The notes below the pieces were generated by a model. The model was not told the DNA's origin, made no database searches, and worked only from the letters and a program-made list of their open reading frames with translations. From the NCBI RefSeq assembly GCF_000764305.2, contig NW_025939222.1, positions 62,001-126,000 on the forward strand: DNA of 64,000 nucleotides. Direction: 5' to 3'. A program made the translations under genes and the position numbers. This DNA is from Hyalella azteca. Taxonomy: Eukaryota > Arthropoda > Malacostraca > Amphipoda > Hyalellidae. Positions 47,630 through 58,760 of this stretch are shown one piece after another (positions within the stretch are counted from its first letter, which is position 1; the number at the start of each line of letters is the position of its first letter).

Positions 47630-48249
47630 TGCAAAACTTCACAGGCAGCGGGATTTGCTCATGCAGGTAGGACTAATATTCTGAGGTTATATGTCGCCGT
47701 GACGCAGAATTGTGAACACATATGACCCTTTACAGAGTAAGCAAAGTTGGTACCTCTAAATAATATAGCATACGGTATCTAATCAAATAACAACCATCGA
47801 ATTGGTTGTCATTTAATGCACTTCTTAGAAAAAAAAAAAGAGAATTATTTAACATTTAAATGCCATACTTCAGTGGTAATAAGAAAAACATGAAACCTAA
47901 TTACATGCCACTGTTCATAAAATGTGGTTGGCTTAACGAAAGAAATGGAGTAGGAAGGAAAAGGTCGGCGTTAAGGAAAAGGTCTTATGAAAAAGAGGGA
48001 GAAATCAACGTAGTTTCCTGCCCTTGGGTGCGCAAGTTCAAGAAAATAAAGACGAACAATTGCTTAGGGATTTCTCACAGATCATTCACATTCCTGCGAA
48101 TAGTTTCATGGTGGCTGTGTGACAAAAAGCTTCCGAGATTATTAAGTATTTATCAGCTTGGCGTTTTACATAGTTAAAATACCCGCAATTAAACAACTAT
48201 CTAAATCTATGATCAATGCAAAAAATGTGAGTAAAGGTTTGTAAATAAC
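47630..48249. other. intergenic, no gene supported
   Basis: A 105-codon + frame (47860-48177), rich in Lys and Arg, is present without recognisable domain. Confidence 0.35.
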
Positions 48250-48602
48250 AGGCCGGCAGTCCAGGCAGGGACAGGCCGGCAGTCCAGGCAGGGACAGGCC
48301 GGCAGTCCAGGCAGGGACAGGCCGGCAGTCCAGGCAGGGACAGGCATGCAGGCAGTCCAGGCAGGGACAGGCCGGCAGGGACAGGCAGGCAGTCCAGGCA
48401 GGGACAGGCCGGCAGTCCAGGCAGGGACAGGCCGGCAGTCCAGGTAGGGACAGGCAGGCAGTCCAGGCAGGGACAGGCATGCAGGCAGTCCATGCAGGGA
48501 CAGGCAGGCAGTCCAGGCAGGGACAGGCCAGCAGTCCAGGCAGGGACAAGCAGGCAGTCCAGGCAGGGACAGGCCGGCAGTCCAGGCAGGGACAGGCCGG
48601 AC
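48250..48602. repeat. minisatellite, 23-bp unit
   Basis: About sixteen units of CAGTCCAGGCAGGGACAGGC + CGG, with CAGG, CATGCAGG and shortened variants. Minus-strand frames (WTACLSLPGLPACPCLDC peptides, up to 152 codons) are repeat artefacts. Confidence 0.95.
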
Positions 48603-49541
48603 ACAAGGACGTGTTTTTCCTCAAGCAATTTTTTCTGGTGCGGCTAACGAATAAGAATCTCGGAGGACGACGCTCGGCAGGACAAAGACGACGTGTTGTG
48701 GGTCGCTTGATGTCCAGTTAAGTAGAAAGTTAGAGCTTTTAGGACTGTAAACTGTTTATTATCAAACATTCTTGAGATCAAGTGCCGCTTGAAGGTCTCT
48801 GACAGTCGAAACGGACAACCAATACAATTTTTTAAACAGAATTAGTTTAGATTGAGGTTCATTTTTCCTACTTAATATGCAAACAATAAGCGCAGCGAGC
48901 AGTTAACATTTTGGTAGCGAACATTCTTGTGAAGCATAATCTAACATCCTAACGAACTAATAATTATTGTTAATACAATGAATGTGTTCGAGTACCAGCT
49001 GTAGGGCCTACAGTTTGGGAGCCGCAGTTGTAAACGGTGATCGATACAAGTTTCGTCAATAAAGTCTTTTTCAGGCACTGTTTGGAGTTAAACTCTTGGA
49101 TCAACTCTTTCTGACCTTCTCACACAACCGCACAAATTCCAACACTTTTCTGAACGTAAATTTGGTCCATGACAGCATCTGAGGACTTGACGGCGCAGGT
49201 AGCTAACAAATATTTCAGAGACTAGATCGTAACTAAAAAACTATGCCCTGTTAGCCATTTCAACAGTAAAAAAATCGGTAGCTAATAATTTGGAACAGCG
49301 ATCACATTCGCTTAATGGCTACAATTTTATAGGCTCCCTCACGATACAAATTATTCACCGTTACAGTCATGCGACAGACTGATTCTCGTCAAAATAATGC
49401 ATTTATTGAGAATATGAGAAGCTGAATAGAATGGCACGCATCAGGAAATTGGAAACCGGAACAAATGCATCACGGCCACTCACGTACTGCACGAGGCGAT
49501 CCATCGTGGCCTGGGACTGCTACGCGCGAAACATTTACTAA
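48603..49541. other. intergenic, nothing recognised
   Basis: AT-rich DNA with short chance frames. Confidence 0.4.
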
Positions 49542-49687
49542 GCCAGACCCATGATGTGCAGATTAGACAGCTCCAGTGGGACACGCCGCCATTATATTTA
49601 AATCTCCATGAGCAACAATGAGAACATGACGTCACGAGCCCTGGGACGGATTGACGAGTCTCGTACCGCGACGTTGTCCGTAGCACG
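49542..49687 (+). repeat. dispersed 146-bp repeat, copy 1
   Basis: GCCAGACCCATGATGTGCAG through CATGACGTCACGAGCCCTGG to GCGACGTTGTCC. It is about 85-90% alike, in the same orientation, to 51761-51905. It contains one perfect TGACGTCA (49628-49635). No inverted ends. It could be a segmental remnant or part of a longer unknown repeat. Confidence 0.75.
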
Positions 49688-49844
49688 TGCGGGCAACCGC
49701 TCTCAGGCGGCACGCTCTGCGCGATGTTGCCTGCATGCAGGCTCTGCATGTGGTGGCCTCGCGTCTCCGGCAATATTGGCGAAGTGCACATGAAACATGA
49801 TTTGTATAATTATAACCACGAAAAATAAAACACTAGTTATTTGC

Positions 49845-50145
49845 GTTGCATAGTAAATCCAAGTTCTTTGCATTACATAATAAATCCAAGTTCTTTGCAT
49901 TACATAATAAATTCAATTTCTTCGCGCTACATAATAAATCCAAGTTCTTTGCATTACATAATAAATTCAAGTTCTTTGCGCTACATAATAAATCCAAGTT
50001 CTTTGCATTACATAATAATTCCAAGTTATTTGCCTTACATAATAAATCTAAATTCTTTGCGTTACATAATAAATCAAAGTTCTTTGCGCATAATAAATCC
50101 AAGTTCTTTGCGTTATATAATAAATATAACTTCCTAGCGCAACAA
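49845..50145. repeat. minisatellite, 27-bp unit
   Basis: About eleven units of ATAATAAATCCAAGTTCTTT then GCATTAC, with GCGTTAC, GCGCTAC and truncated variants. Several 90-108 codon frames on both strands are produced by it. Confidence 0.95.
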
Positions 50146-50215
50146 AATAAATCAATTAATACCCATATGTAACCGAGTACACCGGCATCAGGGCAAGTAT
50201 TGAGATAATTTATCA

Positions 50216-50330
50216 GATAATATTTATTATTTTAATATATTATATTATTTTATTATATTATATTATATTATGATAATTTATTTATTTTATTTTAATTTAT
50301 TTATATTATTTTTAATTTATTTATTACTGA
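50216..50330. repeat. AT-only low-complexity tract
   Basis: Runs of TTTATT, TATATTA and ATTTATTTA with hardly any G or C. Confidence 0.9.
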
Positions 50331-50982
50331 GCGCGCTGTACATATCGCCGATATGTACTGGCGATGGGGGGTTGTAGTACTAAAAGCCTAATTCCACATT
50401 ATTTCCATGAAAAAATTCTATTTTGTCATGATTGGAATTTTGGATGCGAAAATATTCACATTCCAAATCATAATAAAAAGTACCTACAACATTCATTTAA
50501 AAAAATTATGTTTCGGCAAAAATATGTTGAATTTAATAAAAAGAACTCATTTTACATTGTACGTAGTGAATTGCATAGCAATTACATTTTCTGATTGAAA
50601 TTACAACGCGGAAGATAACCTCGTAATTCGCGCTCACAGCACGATGCTGATGACGTCACACTCAGAACGGCACACGATTGGCTGCTGCTCAATTATTATT
50701 TTGGTCGTGACTTGTTTGGCTAACATACATTACCTACACTGCAAACTAACTTTTTTATGAGAGGTGATAAGGCAGCGTTTGTTTAAACAAGAACTTTGGA
50801 AAATAAAGTACTAAATTTTAAAACAATGATTAGTTATTTGGGGTGGTGTCTAACTATAAATTACACCCTTATTTTGTAAGTTATGTGAGAAAACTTTAAA
50901 TTAGATAAAATTCATTTTTTTTATATTTTAAATGCGGATTTTGAATGGATAAATATTTCCAATCCCACATGAACGACAAAAA

Positions 50983-51291
50983 GTGTTGCTAATTTGCAAA
51001 TATCGCCGGTGGTCTTCCAACGTAACACGAGAAATATTTCAATATAATTCCAGGAGTCCATGTCAATCAGGCGCGGTGATGAAGTACGCACCTTGCTTCA
51101 AGTGGACTGGTAAGAAGTGCCGAAGAATACTTGCCATGACGGTGACAAGCTTGATCGGTCTCCACGGCTTCCAGGCCGCAGCAAAAAATGTCGTCAAAGA
51201 CCTGCTACCGCTGCGATCCGGGCGGAGCCTACCTGCCTGCCTTCCAAACATTGTTCGGGATGATGACGAGTTTGTCAGGCCAGAACTATGA
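50983..51291 (+). pseudogene. unrecognised 102-codon frame in a GC-richer island
   Basis: The open part at 51060-51290 has balanced composition (MKYAPCFKWTGKKCRRILAM, GLHGFQAAAKNVVKDLLPLR, IVRDDDEFVRPEL). The minus strand is also open over the same span (93 codons at 51063-51344). I recognise neither peptide and see no firm splice sites. It is directly followed by the 28-bp array. Confidence 0.2.
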
Positions 51292-51302
51292 AGTAGGGGA
51301 GT

Positions 51303-51640
51303 AGGTGTTGGAATAACGCATCGGATGATTAAGTGCTGGAACAACGAGCCGGATAATCAAGTGCCGGAATAACGCATCGGATGATTAAGTGCCGGAACAA
51401 CGAGCCGGATAATCAAGTGCTGGAATAACGCATCGGATGATTAAGTGCTGGAACAACGAGCCGGATAATCAAGTGCTGGAATAACGCATCGGATCCTAAG
51501 TGCTGGAATAACGCATCGGATGATTGAGTGCCGGAATAAGGCGCCGGATGATTAAGTGCCGGAATAACGCGCTGGATGATTAAGTGTCGGGATAACGCGC
51601 CTAATGATTAAGTGCCGGATGATTAAATGCTGGCATTAAA
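51303..51640. repeat. minisatellite, 28-bp unit with 56-bp higher-order period
   Basis: Two unit types alternate: A, GGAATAACGCATCGGATGAT then TAAGTGC, and B, GGAACAACGAGCCGGATAAT then CAAGTGC. The order from the left is A B A B A B A, followed by diverged single units (GGATCCTAAG, GGAATAAGGCGCC, GATAACGCGCC). Confidence 0.93.
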
Positions 51641-51760
51641 AGCACAATTAAAGAGACCGGAATTTAACGCTCTACGACTAACCAATGATCTAATTTACTG
51701 CAAACATCAATAGCTAATCGTGAGAATTGCGTTAAGTTCGAAATAGTTTTGACCAAACAC

Positions 51761-51905
51761 GCCAGACACATGATGTGCAAATTAGACAGCTCTACTGGAA
51801 CACGACGCCTTTATATTTAGATCTCCATGTGCAACAATGAGGACATGACGTCACGAGCCCTGGGACGGCCTGATGAGCCTCGTATCGCGACGTTGTCCTG
51901 AGTCG
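51761..51905 (+). repeat. dispersed 146-bp repeat, copy 2
   Basis: GCCAGACACATGATGTGCAA through CATGACGTCACGAGCCCTGG to GCGACGTTGTCC. The second copy of 49542-49687 with scattered substitutions. Its TGACGTCA site is at 51846-51853. Confidence 0.75.
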
Positions 51906-52933
51906 TCACAGGATATCACACAGTGCCCGACGAAGGCGGCCTGAGGAAGCGTATAATGGCTGGACCGGAACAATGAGCCACCAGGGCTGACCGCCGTGAA
52001 CAATCAATCCAGGTAGCCCTGAGCCTTCGACAAGAGCGTCGGTACCCACAACAGCCTTATGATCAGCCATGTCTCCCGTCGCCTGTTATGCTGCGGCCAG
52101 CAACTCGGATATAAGAAAGTGCTGCATAGAGCGTTGCAATAAGCGAGCCATAGTTAGGTGGCAGATCATCCACAGGGCGTACTCAAATGCTTAGTTTCAT
52201 TCGCTTGCGTTCCAATCACATTATTCCCGATTAAGGCTGAAGACTAAGCCGTTTCGTGTGGTTGGGCGTCAGAGAGTCTCGATGGAATTCTCAAGGGGTA
52301 TTAAGTTAAGTAGTACATATAGTATTTTGGACGCAACGAATAAGAAGAGGATGTCATCACATTCCCACAACCAATTACAGTCTGGAGTGGATATAGCATC
52401 ACAATCCCACCAAACAATCACTGTCTGGAGTGGATGATAGTCTGGCGATGGACATGCATTCGCCCAAAAAGCAGAAGCTTAATTCAACTAGTTCTAGAAT
52501 TCCAGCCTGCCGGACGGTGAGTGAGTGAGCTAGAATCAATTAGTGAGACTGAGATATAAGATTTGTAGCATAGCACTTTTTCGATAAATGGTCGGATAAT
52601 TTTTGTTACAAACGTTTTTTATCGTCAGTATTTCTAACCTGATTGATTGCTGGAGCTGCGGGCTTTTAAACTTTTTAACGCGGAATGAAAACAAATGAAA
52701 AAAATTAGTAAAATCTGAGTTGTATGTTGGTATTCTTCACCATACGACACAGTTCCGATCACTGCAATTATCAACTGAACATTTTCCCTACCGGTGATTC
52801 AATTTAAATATTCAAGCGGCGCCATTTGAAGCATAACGCATGTAGCATTTGAGGCTTCCATGTCTATTGCAAATTTGTAGGCTGGACTAGAGATGTAGAG
52901 TAGAGGTATTTATATATAGGCGATACTTGAAAC
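51906..52933. other. intergenic; one short tandem duplication
   Basis: A roughly 50-bp duplication at 52354-52436 (ACAATCCCACCAAACAATCA and CTGTCTGGAGTGGAT-type blocks). Nothing else recognised. Confidence 0.45.
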
Positions 52934-53125
52934 CCCGTACTTATTTCTACTATCAAAAATACTCCTAGTTACGAGTTCGTAATTCCGTCAGCCAATCACT
53001 GACGGCTTTTCGAGCTGAATCCGTATTTTTTTGGGGCTTTTCAAGCTAAATTGAGAAATCGGTCTCTACGTCTTATTGAGCCGCGACGTGTACCAAAGTC
53101 ATAATTTTTTAAAGGTACGGCCCAA
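52934..53125. mobile_element. probable diverged copy of MITE family B
   Basis: It shares TCAGCCAATCACTGACGGCT and a right end AAAGGTACGGCCC with family B, plus an ACCCCGTACTT-like left end, but has many changes and an insertion in the middle. Assigned by these landmarks only. Confidence 0.4.
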
Positions 53126-54381
53126 TGAGGACAGTGCTTCCTTGTCAGAAGAGAAATGAAACCTACAGAACTAATTAAATGGAGCGACTCATTCCCCCGG
53201 CTTTGGAGGCTATGAGTAACGTAATTTACACAAAACCTATTGCATATCAAGCTTTCCTCCTCGTCCAATTAAAGTTGAACTAAAATACACAGGAATATTA
53301 AGGCCAGTCCAGGCATTAAAGACCACAGAAATTCAATTGATATTCGAACTACAAGTAAAACTGTCTTACAGAATAGGGCCGGGTAGGTAAGGCAGCTAAG
53401 GCTGGCTTCTAACTAAACGATTTTCTACTCCGAGCTTAAAGCTATTCCTATAGTAGGTTGCATCCCTCATCAATTCACTACAAGGTCATTTCAGCTGTAT
53501 TGAGAAATCAATATGTACCTAGCCTACACTAAGCGTCGTAAACTGTCTATGGACGTCACATAATGAAGATCCAAACATTTCTATTCATTCCGTCATGCTG
53601 GCGTGACAATCCATTATTTTAAACACTGAATGCATTAATACATGCTTTATATTCTAGGATATGAAGTAAAAATTTGAAAAAAACACAGGGCGATATGTTG
53701 AAGTGGATAATGAGAAGGTAATTAGCTAGTGCGACTCACGTGGCACACAGTCTACAACCCAAAGCCTGAGCTGAGCATTGATGTCGAGGAATTAACGTTG
53801 GAGAAGACTAATTACAAACTGCTTGTGCAAATAATTTCTTTGGATAACTTCATTATTAACAGAAAATTAAATTACCTTGCTCGAGGATAAACTTGCTTTG
53901 GATTGAGCACTCTATAAAGTACGACGTTTAAAACTCAAATTTCTGAATGGTCACCTTGATGGCAGACCGATGCAACGCGAGTCAACGAACGGACAGGACA
54001 CTCTCGCACCAACACTCACGGCTGCCAGTTGTATACTAAAATTCTACTGCCCCACGCTCCCCACTCTGACACCCTCCTAATCCCAACCACAAGTCTCAAC
54101 AGTCAACAGAGTGCTGGCAGTGGTCCGTCAATCAGCGATTCCTGTCAAACACACTTCAGTCTGTCACAAACAAAATGAACAACAGCCATTAAATTACAAT
54201 GAAATTTAGACTTCAAGTTTTAAGAGAATAAAATTAAAGAGACCATTATATTATGTCTGAGGTATGAAACGATAAACGCTTCGGAGGTACGAGAAGGAAC
54301 AAATATACGACGTCATATAGATATCTAGGTAGAAAACTTACACATGAAAACGAGATTTTGTATTTAGGGCGAAGTGTAAAG
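53126..54381. other. intergenic, nothing recognised
   Basis: No exons or repeats recognised. It ends at the hAT target duplication (54374-54381). Confidence 0.4.
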
Positions 54382-55964
54382 CAGTGGTTCCCTAACTTCT
54401 TCCGGCTGGCGCCCCCTTAGGCTCCCTAGTGAATTTCTAGCGCCCCCCACGGACATACCCATACGCCTCTTTCTTGAAATTTAGTACCCTGCAATTTTAA
54501 AAGATAAAGGTTAAACACAATAGTGTATTTTACAAATAGAACACCATTTAGTGAACCAATATGTTTTTCAGCTGTTTAACTGTTTCAGCACTAGAAACCT
54601 AGGACGTCGCAGGCGAATTTACGGCCGGACTCGTGGCCGGTCTCACGACCAATCTCCAAATTCTAGTATCAAGCAATATCTCCCAAACTAATGAACGCAG
54701 CTCTATGAAATTTGGATCACGTATTCATCAGAACCGAACGGAGATGTTTAGCTCCTAATCTTTTTTTATTTTCACCTTCGTTCGTAAGTTACGCGTATAT
54801 TGCGAAACGGGCCGAAATTCGCAGTGATCAACGAATTTCTTTCTAACTATTGAACAGATTTGAGCGAAATTTTGAAAACTTATTCCTAACTACCGAAAGG
54901 TGATTTGTCAGCTTACAAATTATTTTTCGATTTTACCTTCGTTTTTTTTCATTTCACCGCCATTCTTGATTTCACACTTGCTTATATTCGGCCCGTATCG
55001 ACGGGTAATTTATCATTTAAATTCGCGGCGATCATGAAATTTCTTCTAAACTACTAAACAGATTTCAACGAAACTTTGTATATAAATACCTAGCCTCTCA
55101 ATGGTGATGTTTAACTCGTGACATTTCTATTTTGCTTTCGTTCGCAAGTTACACAGATATAGGATGAACGACCGGCTTTTCTACCGGCCGGTTTAACCAA
55201 GAGCCTTATACGTATAGCCGTATACTGAAACTCGCTAACGGTGGTAAATCGAAAAAATTGTAAACATCACCGTTGCTGAGGTTAGGTATTTAAATACTAA
55301 GTTTCGTTCAAATCTGTTCATTAGTTGGAAAAAATTTATTGATTACTGCCAATTTAAGCACGTATTGCTGTTTAAATCACGAATGAAGGTGAAATAAAAA
55401 AAAACTCGCCAACGAAGGCACAATCTAAAAAAATTTCACGAGTTAAACATTACCGTTCGAAGTTAGGACTGTAAATTCAAAATTTCGTTCGAATCTGTTC
55501 AGTAGTTTGGAAGAAATCACTTGATCACTGTGAATTTCGGCCCGTGTTGCCATATAAATATGGCAAAAACAAACGATGGCAAAATTCAAACAATTTTCAC
55601 GAGCAAAACATTATCGTTAGGTTCTAATGGATACGTGTATCAAGTTTCATCGAGTTAAGTTCATTAGTTTGAGAGATATTCATGATCATTGAATTTGGAA
55701 ATTGGCCGTGAGATCGGCCGCGAGTCCGGCCGTTAATTTGTCCGAGACATAAACCCAGGAGAGGTTAAAAAAACAGATCTGGGTGAAAAAACCATCGCTG
55801 GGAGTCATGTGCTGCACGTGTCGTGTACAAATCGTCAAACAAACGTTCCAACTTCTGACACTGACTTCGGACTACTGCCCCCACCACCCTCTTCTTACTT
55901 CCCGCCCCCCAAAATCTTTCCACCGCCCCTAGGGGGGCGATATCGCCCACTTTGGGAACCACCG
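54382..55964. mobile_element. hAT-type element carrying a nested foldback element
   Basis: The left end CAGTGGTTCCCTAACTTC and right end (reverse) CGGTGGTTCCCAAAGTGGGC are a classical hAT terminus pair, CAGTGGTTCCC. The flanks give an 8-bp duplication with one mismatch: GTGTAAAG (54374-54381) and GAGTAAAG (55965-55972). Subterminal GGCGCCCCC and CCGCCCCCC blocks pair loosely. Only about 0.43 kb is hAT sequence. The middle is the foldback element at 54603-55752. No transposase frame remains. Confidence 0.9.
54603..55752. mobile_element. 1.15-kb foldback element with long inverted arms
   Basis: The left arm starts near GACGTCGCAGGCGAATTTAC and ACGGCCGGACTCGTGGCC. The right arm reversed reads AACGGCCGGACTCGCGGCC. 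Pairing continues inward through ATATCTCCCAAACTAATGAA for several hundred bases and turns at a palindrome near 55165-55200 (GACCGGCTTTTCTACCGGCC). Each arm also holds diverged subrepeats of about 220-250 bp with AATCTGTTCAGTAGTTTGGA and TTTCGGCCCG. No frame of note. A fragment of the same family splits a SINE at 58268-58415. Confidence 0.85.
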
Positions 55965-56159
55965 GAGTAAAGTTTGAACTTGGATTATCGTAGGCGTAAT
56001 TTCAGGCTGCATCATAATTTGCCTATGTTTGATTATGAACGAGAATCTTAAACGTAAAAATGGAAAGCGTGCCAATTGCTGTAAATGAAAGAACCCGTAT
56101 ATAAATTTGAAACTTCAACGGTTATTGAATATTGTTATCAGCTCACAAACTATTAATTG

Positions 56160-56430
56160 CTTATTTATAGAAAGGTATCCTAATTTCATCGAGAACTCTC
56201 TTAATAATCTGTATAGGAATGTCTTCAATCTGGACCTTGTAATTAGTTACTTTATGGATTACTGCATCTATGCTTTTCTCGATACCTTGCTTTGAACTAA
56301 ACTTTGGATGCAATGCATTGAGTAGGGTTTGAGTTTCTTTCACGTAATATATTACTAATAATTATAATTCATCAGTGGCAAACAATAATATCATATCATT
56401 CACGCTTCCGCTGCCGAGGTGAAATTTTGT
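56160..56430 (-). pseudogene. probable LINE reverse-transcriptase fragment, decayed
   Basis: On the minus strand one frame gives VNDMILLFATDEL before a stop. A second frame runs from about 56355 down to 56161 as VKETQTLLNALHPKFSSKQG, then IEKSIDAVIHKVTNYKVQIE and DIPIQIIKRVLDEI. The order (a YADD-like box, then LLN-x-L, then a K-rich stretch and a KVQIEDIPIQ-like segment) resembles the palm region of non-LTR reverse transcriptases. The catalytic aspartate pair is altered to ND, and there are stops and frame changes. The assignment rests on motif order only. Confidence 0.35.
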
Positions 56431-56519
56431 TTCTACGGCTTGACTACCTCCTAAAATACGTTTGTGAACTGGAAATGTTCGTAAATATTCATTCGTTTAA
56501 TCAAGTCACGAAAAGTTCA

Positions 56520-56556
56520 AGAATCGGCAACAGGCCATGGGCCTATTTCTTCAACG
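56520..56556 (+). mobile_element. SINE 3'-tail fragment
   Basis: CAAGAATCGGCAACAGGCCA then TGGGCCT matches only the tail hairpin of the SINE. The rest of the element is missing. Confidence 0.55.
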
Positions 56557-58182
56557 CCGACACTTCTATTCTATTCTAATTCTAATGTGTCATGATCAAA
56601 TCGATGCTATGCCAATTTTACGAGCCGACGTGGGGTACGTAGAGCCGAAGTAACCCACCTAGAGGAGTTATCCAAAGCGTCTGTGACAAGAATTTCCGCC
56701 TGATTTAAACATAAATTCCGTCTGATTTAAACATAAATAAGTTAGCGCAACATAATTGAAGACAAACTTTTGAGCACATACAACAATTAGAATTACACAA
56801 CTGACGACTAAACGATTAAAACTCATAGGATCCATTTGTCAAGTAATTCTTTTCGATTAATAATTTCGTAAAAATTCTGTAAATTTCTGTTCATTTATTC
56901 AATGAGTTGTTATTACAGAATGTTATGTTAACTAAAGATTTTTCCAGAGTGATAGACGTCCCTCAGCTATGAGGTCGTCAACGTAAAAGTTCATTGCAAA
57001 ATTTTGGCAGCTCCACTTGCAATGTAGAATGCCATGATTGAATTAATTACTGAATTATTAATTATTAATTCAATCATCTAGAATCCACTCGTGGGACGTT
57101 CCGCACCTGCGCGTTGGTACCCTGAACTTGGAGTTTGTTGTGGGGCACGCTGTTATGTCAAATGGGTCGAGTAAAATAAAATAATTTGCATTTTTCAACT
57201 CAATTTTAAAATTTTCGCTTAACTTTGAATAATGATGAGTGAGGCATCCCAGAAACCGTGCTAATAAGCGGTCAAGCTCACAGGAGAACACAGCGGTGCT
57301 GGGAACGCAGGGCCCTCCGAATGTATGTATATAACATTCGCGGACTGGGAGAGGAGAGGACTATAGCTGCGGTGCTTGTCATCGTAGTTGCACGGTATTC
57401 ATTATGATCAAATAACGATGATACGTTTTGGGGAATACAGCACCTACTGCCAATGCTCATCCAGAGACTGCAAAGTTTATTGCAAGTGAGCAGCTATCCG
57501 TTGAGTATCACGAGTGGTGTGATGAGTTGAAGCCATGAAGGTTCAGAATAACGACTTGCGGGCACTAGTGTTCTGGATATGAAGTAATTCGATAATACTG
57601 GAAATGTTTGTACGAGTTTTTTCTTATTCAAGCTAAAAGGAGGTCATGCTTGAATGGCTTGGGTTTTTGAATAAGCACAGCACAACAACAACGATATTAC
57701 CGTAAAATTTCCCCTTGAAGGTTGAAAATAATTACCAATAGTTAACGAGCCCTGTGATTTACACATAAATGAGGGCATTTTTAGTAATTGTAAAGATTGT
57801 TGTTTTGAAAGATTGAGTAAAGTGGAGAAATAACTTAGTTTAACTTAGAGCAGCATCGACTATGTTTCGTGAACTCACGGAGCAGCATAGATACGCACGT
57901 ACATCATTCATGCTTCATCCAACTATGGCGTTTTTGGCGCTAAAAAAATTTAACTGTAAGCGCCCGTTCCAAGCTACTTTCATCTGAAGAAAAAATTAGT
58001 CCAATATTTGAAGAGAGAAGTACTTGCCACTCATACTATCGGCAAACACATACATGATATATTTTTAATATGTGCAGAAAGCAGGGACGAATTAAAAAGT
58101 TTCTGAACTTAATTTTTCTCGATCACTATTTCTTTCAACTGAAATCACTATTTCGGTAAATCATTAAATTCAATCTCTTAGA
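56557..58182. other. intergenic, no gene supported
   Basis: AT-rich DNA with frames of at most 73 codons. A short tandem duplication (TCCGCCTGATTTAAACATAA / TCCGTCTGATTTAAACATAA) lies at 56694-56740. Confidence 0.4.
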
Positions 58183-58500
58183 CTACCAGGATTGGAGCAG
58201 GGAACTGTTGGCTCAACCCAAGCTTTTAGCGATGGTTCTGGTCAAAAAGGCGATTCGGACGAGCTGTTAGGTACAGTGAATGTTAATAAATACGCGCACA
58301 AAGTTTCATCGAGCTACGTTAATCACTTTGGGAGATATTCTTTGCTCACTGAACTTGTAGATTGGCCGTAAGACCGGCCGAATGTCCGGCCGTAAATTTG
58401 TCCGAGACGTGCAGTGTGTTGCATGTTCGAAACCCGCAACAAGCCGTGAAAATTTTACGATATGCAGAATCGGCAACAGGCCTGATGTGACGGCCTAATC
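58183..58500 (+). mobile_element. SINE copy interrupted by an insertion
   Basis: Left part (58183-58267): ACCAGGATTGGAGCAGGGAA and a decayed B box (CTCAACCCAAG), then the AAGGCGATTCGGACGAGC body. Right part (about 58425-58500): TTCGAAACCCGCAACAAGCC and the tail GAATCGGCAACAGGCCTGAT. The two halves are in the same order as in 12396-12600. The intervening DNA is the foldback fragment. Confidence 0.75.
58268..58415 (+). mobile_element. foldback-family right-arm fragment
   Basis: AAAGTTTCATCGAGCTACGT, GGGAGATATTC, then GATTGGCCGTAAGACCGGCC and AAATTTGTCCGAGACGT. It matches the right arm of 54603-55752 with about 80% similarity. It sits inside a SINE, so it arrived later than the SINE. Confidence 0.75.
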
Positions 58501-58535
58501 TGCAAGGTTGATACCGCCATGGTTGCAATAATCCA

Positions 58536-58556
58536 TGGTTCAACCATGGATACCGC
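58536..58556. repeat. 21-bp perfect palindrome
   Basis: ATCCATGGTT C AACCATGGAT. Its core resembles the CATGGTTGAAC terminus of the hAT MITE at 22864, so it could be two such ends left head to head. This is inference. Confidence 0.6.
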
Positions 58557-58760
58557 TATTATTATAATTGTTCCATGTCTTATGTCAGTCAACAAGTTGT
58601 GAATAGAAAAATCAAGCAAGCGATATCCGATAAATTTAAAGTACGTGCATAAGTTCACCGTGGAGTAAAATCATTGAAGTCACTTTTTATATTATTTGTT
58701 CGCACTTTCTGCATGTTGCAATGCCTTTTGCGCAGAAAGCTTCAACAGTTCGTTTCCAAC

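Noticed and set aside
48166..48628. 143- and 152-codon minus frames rich in PACPCLDC
   Set aside because: Both are products of the stop-free 23-bp array.
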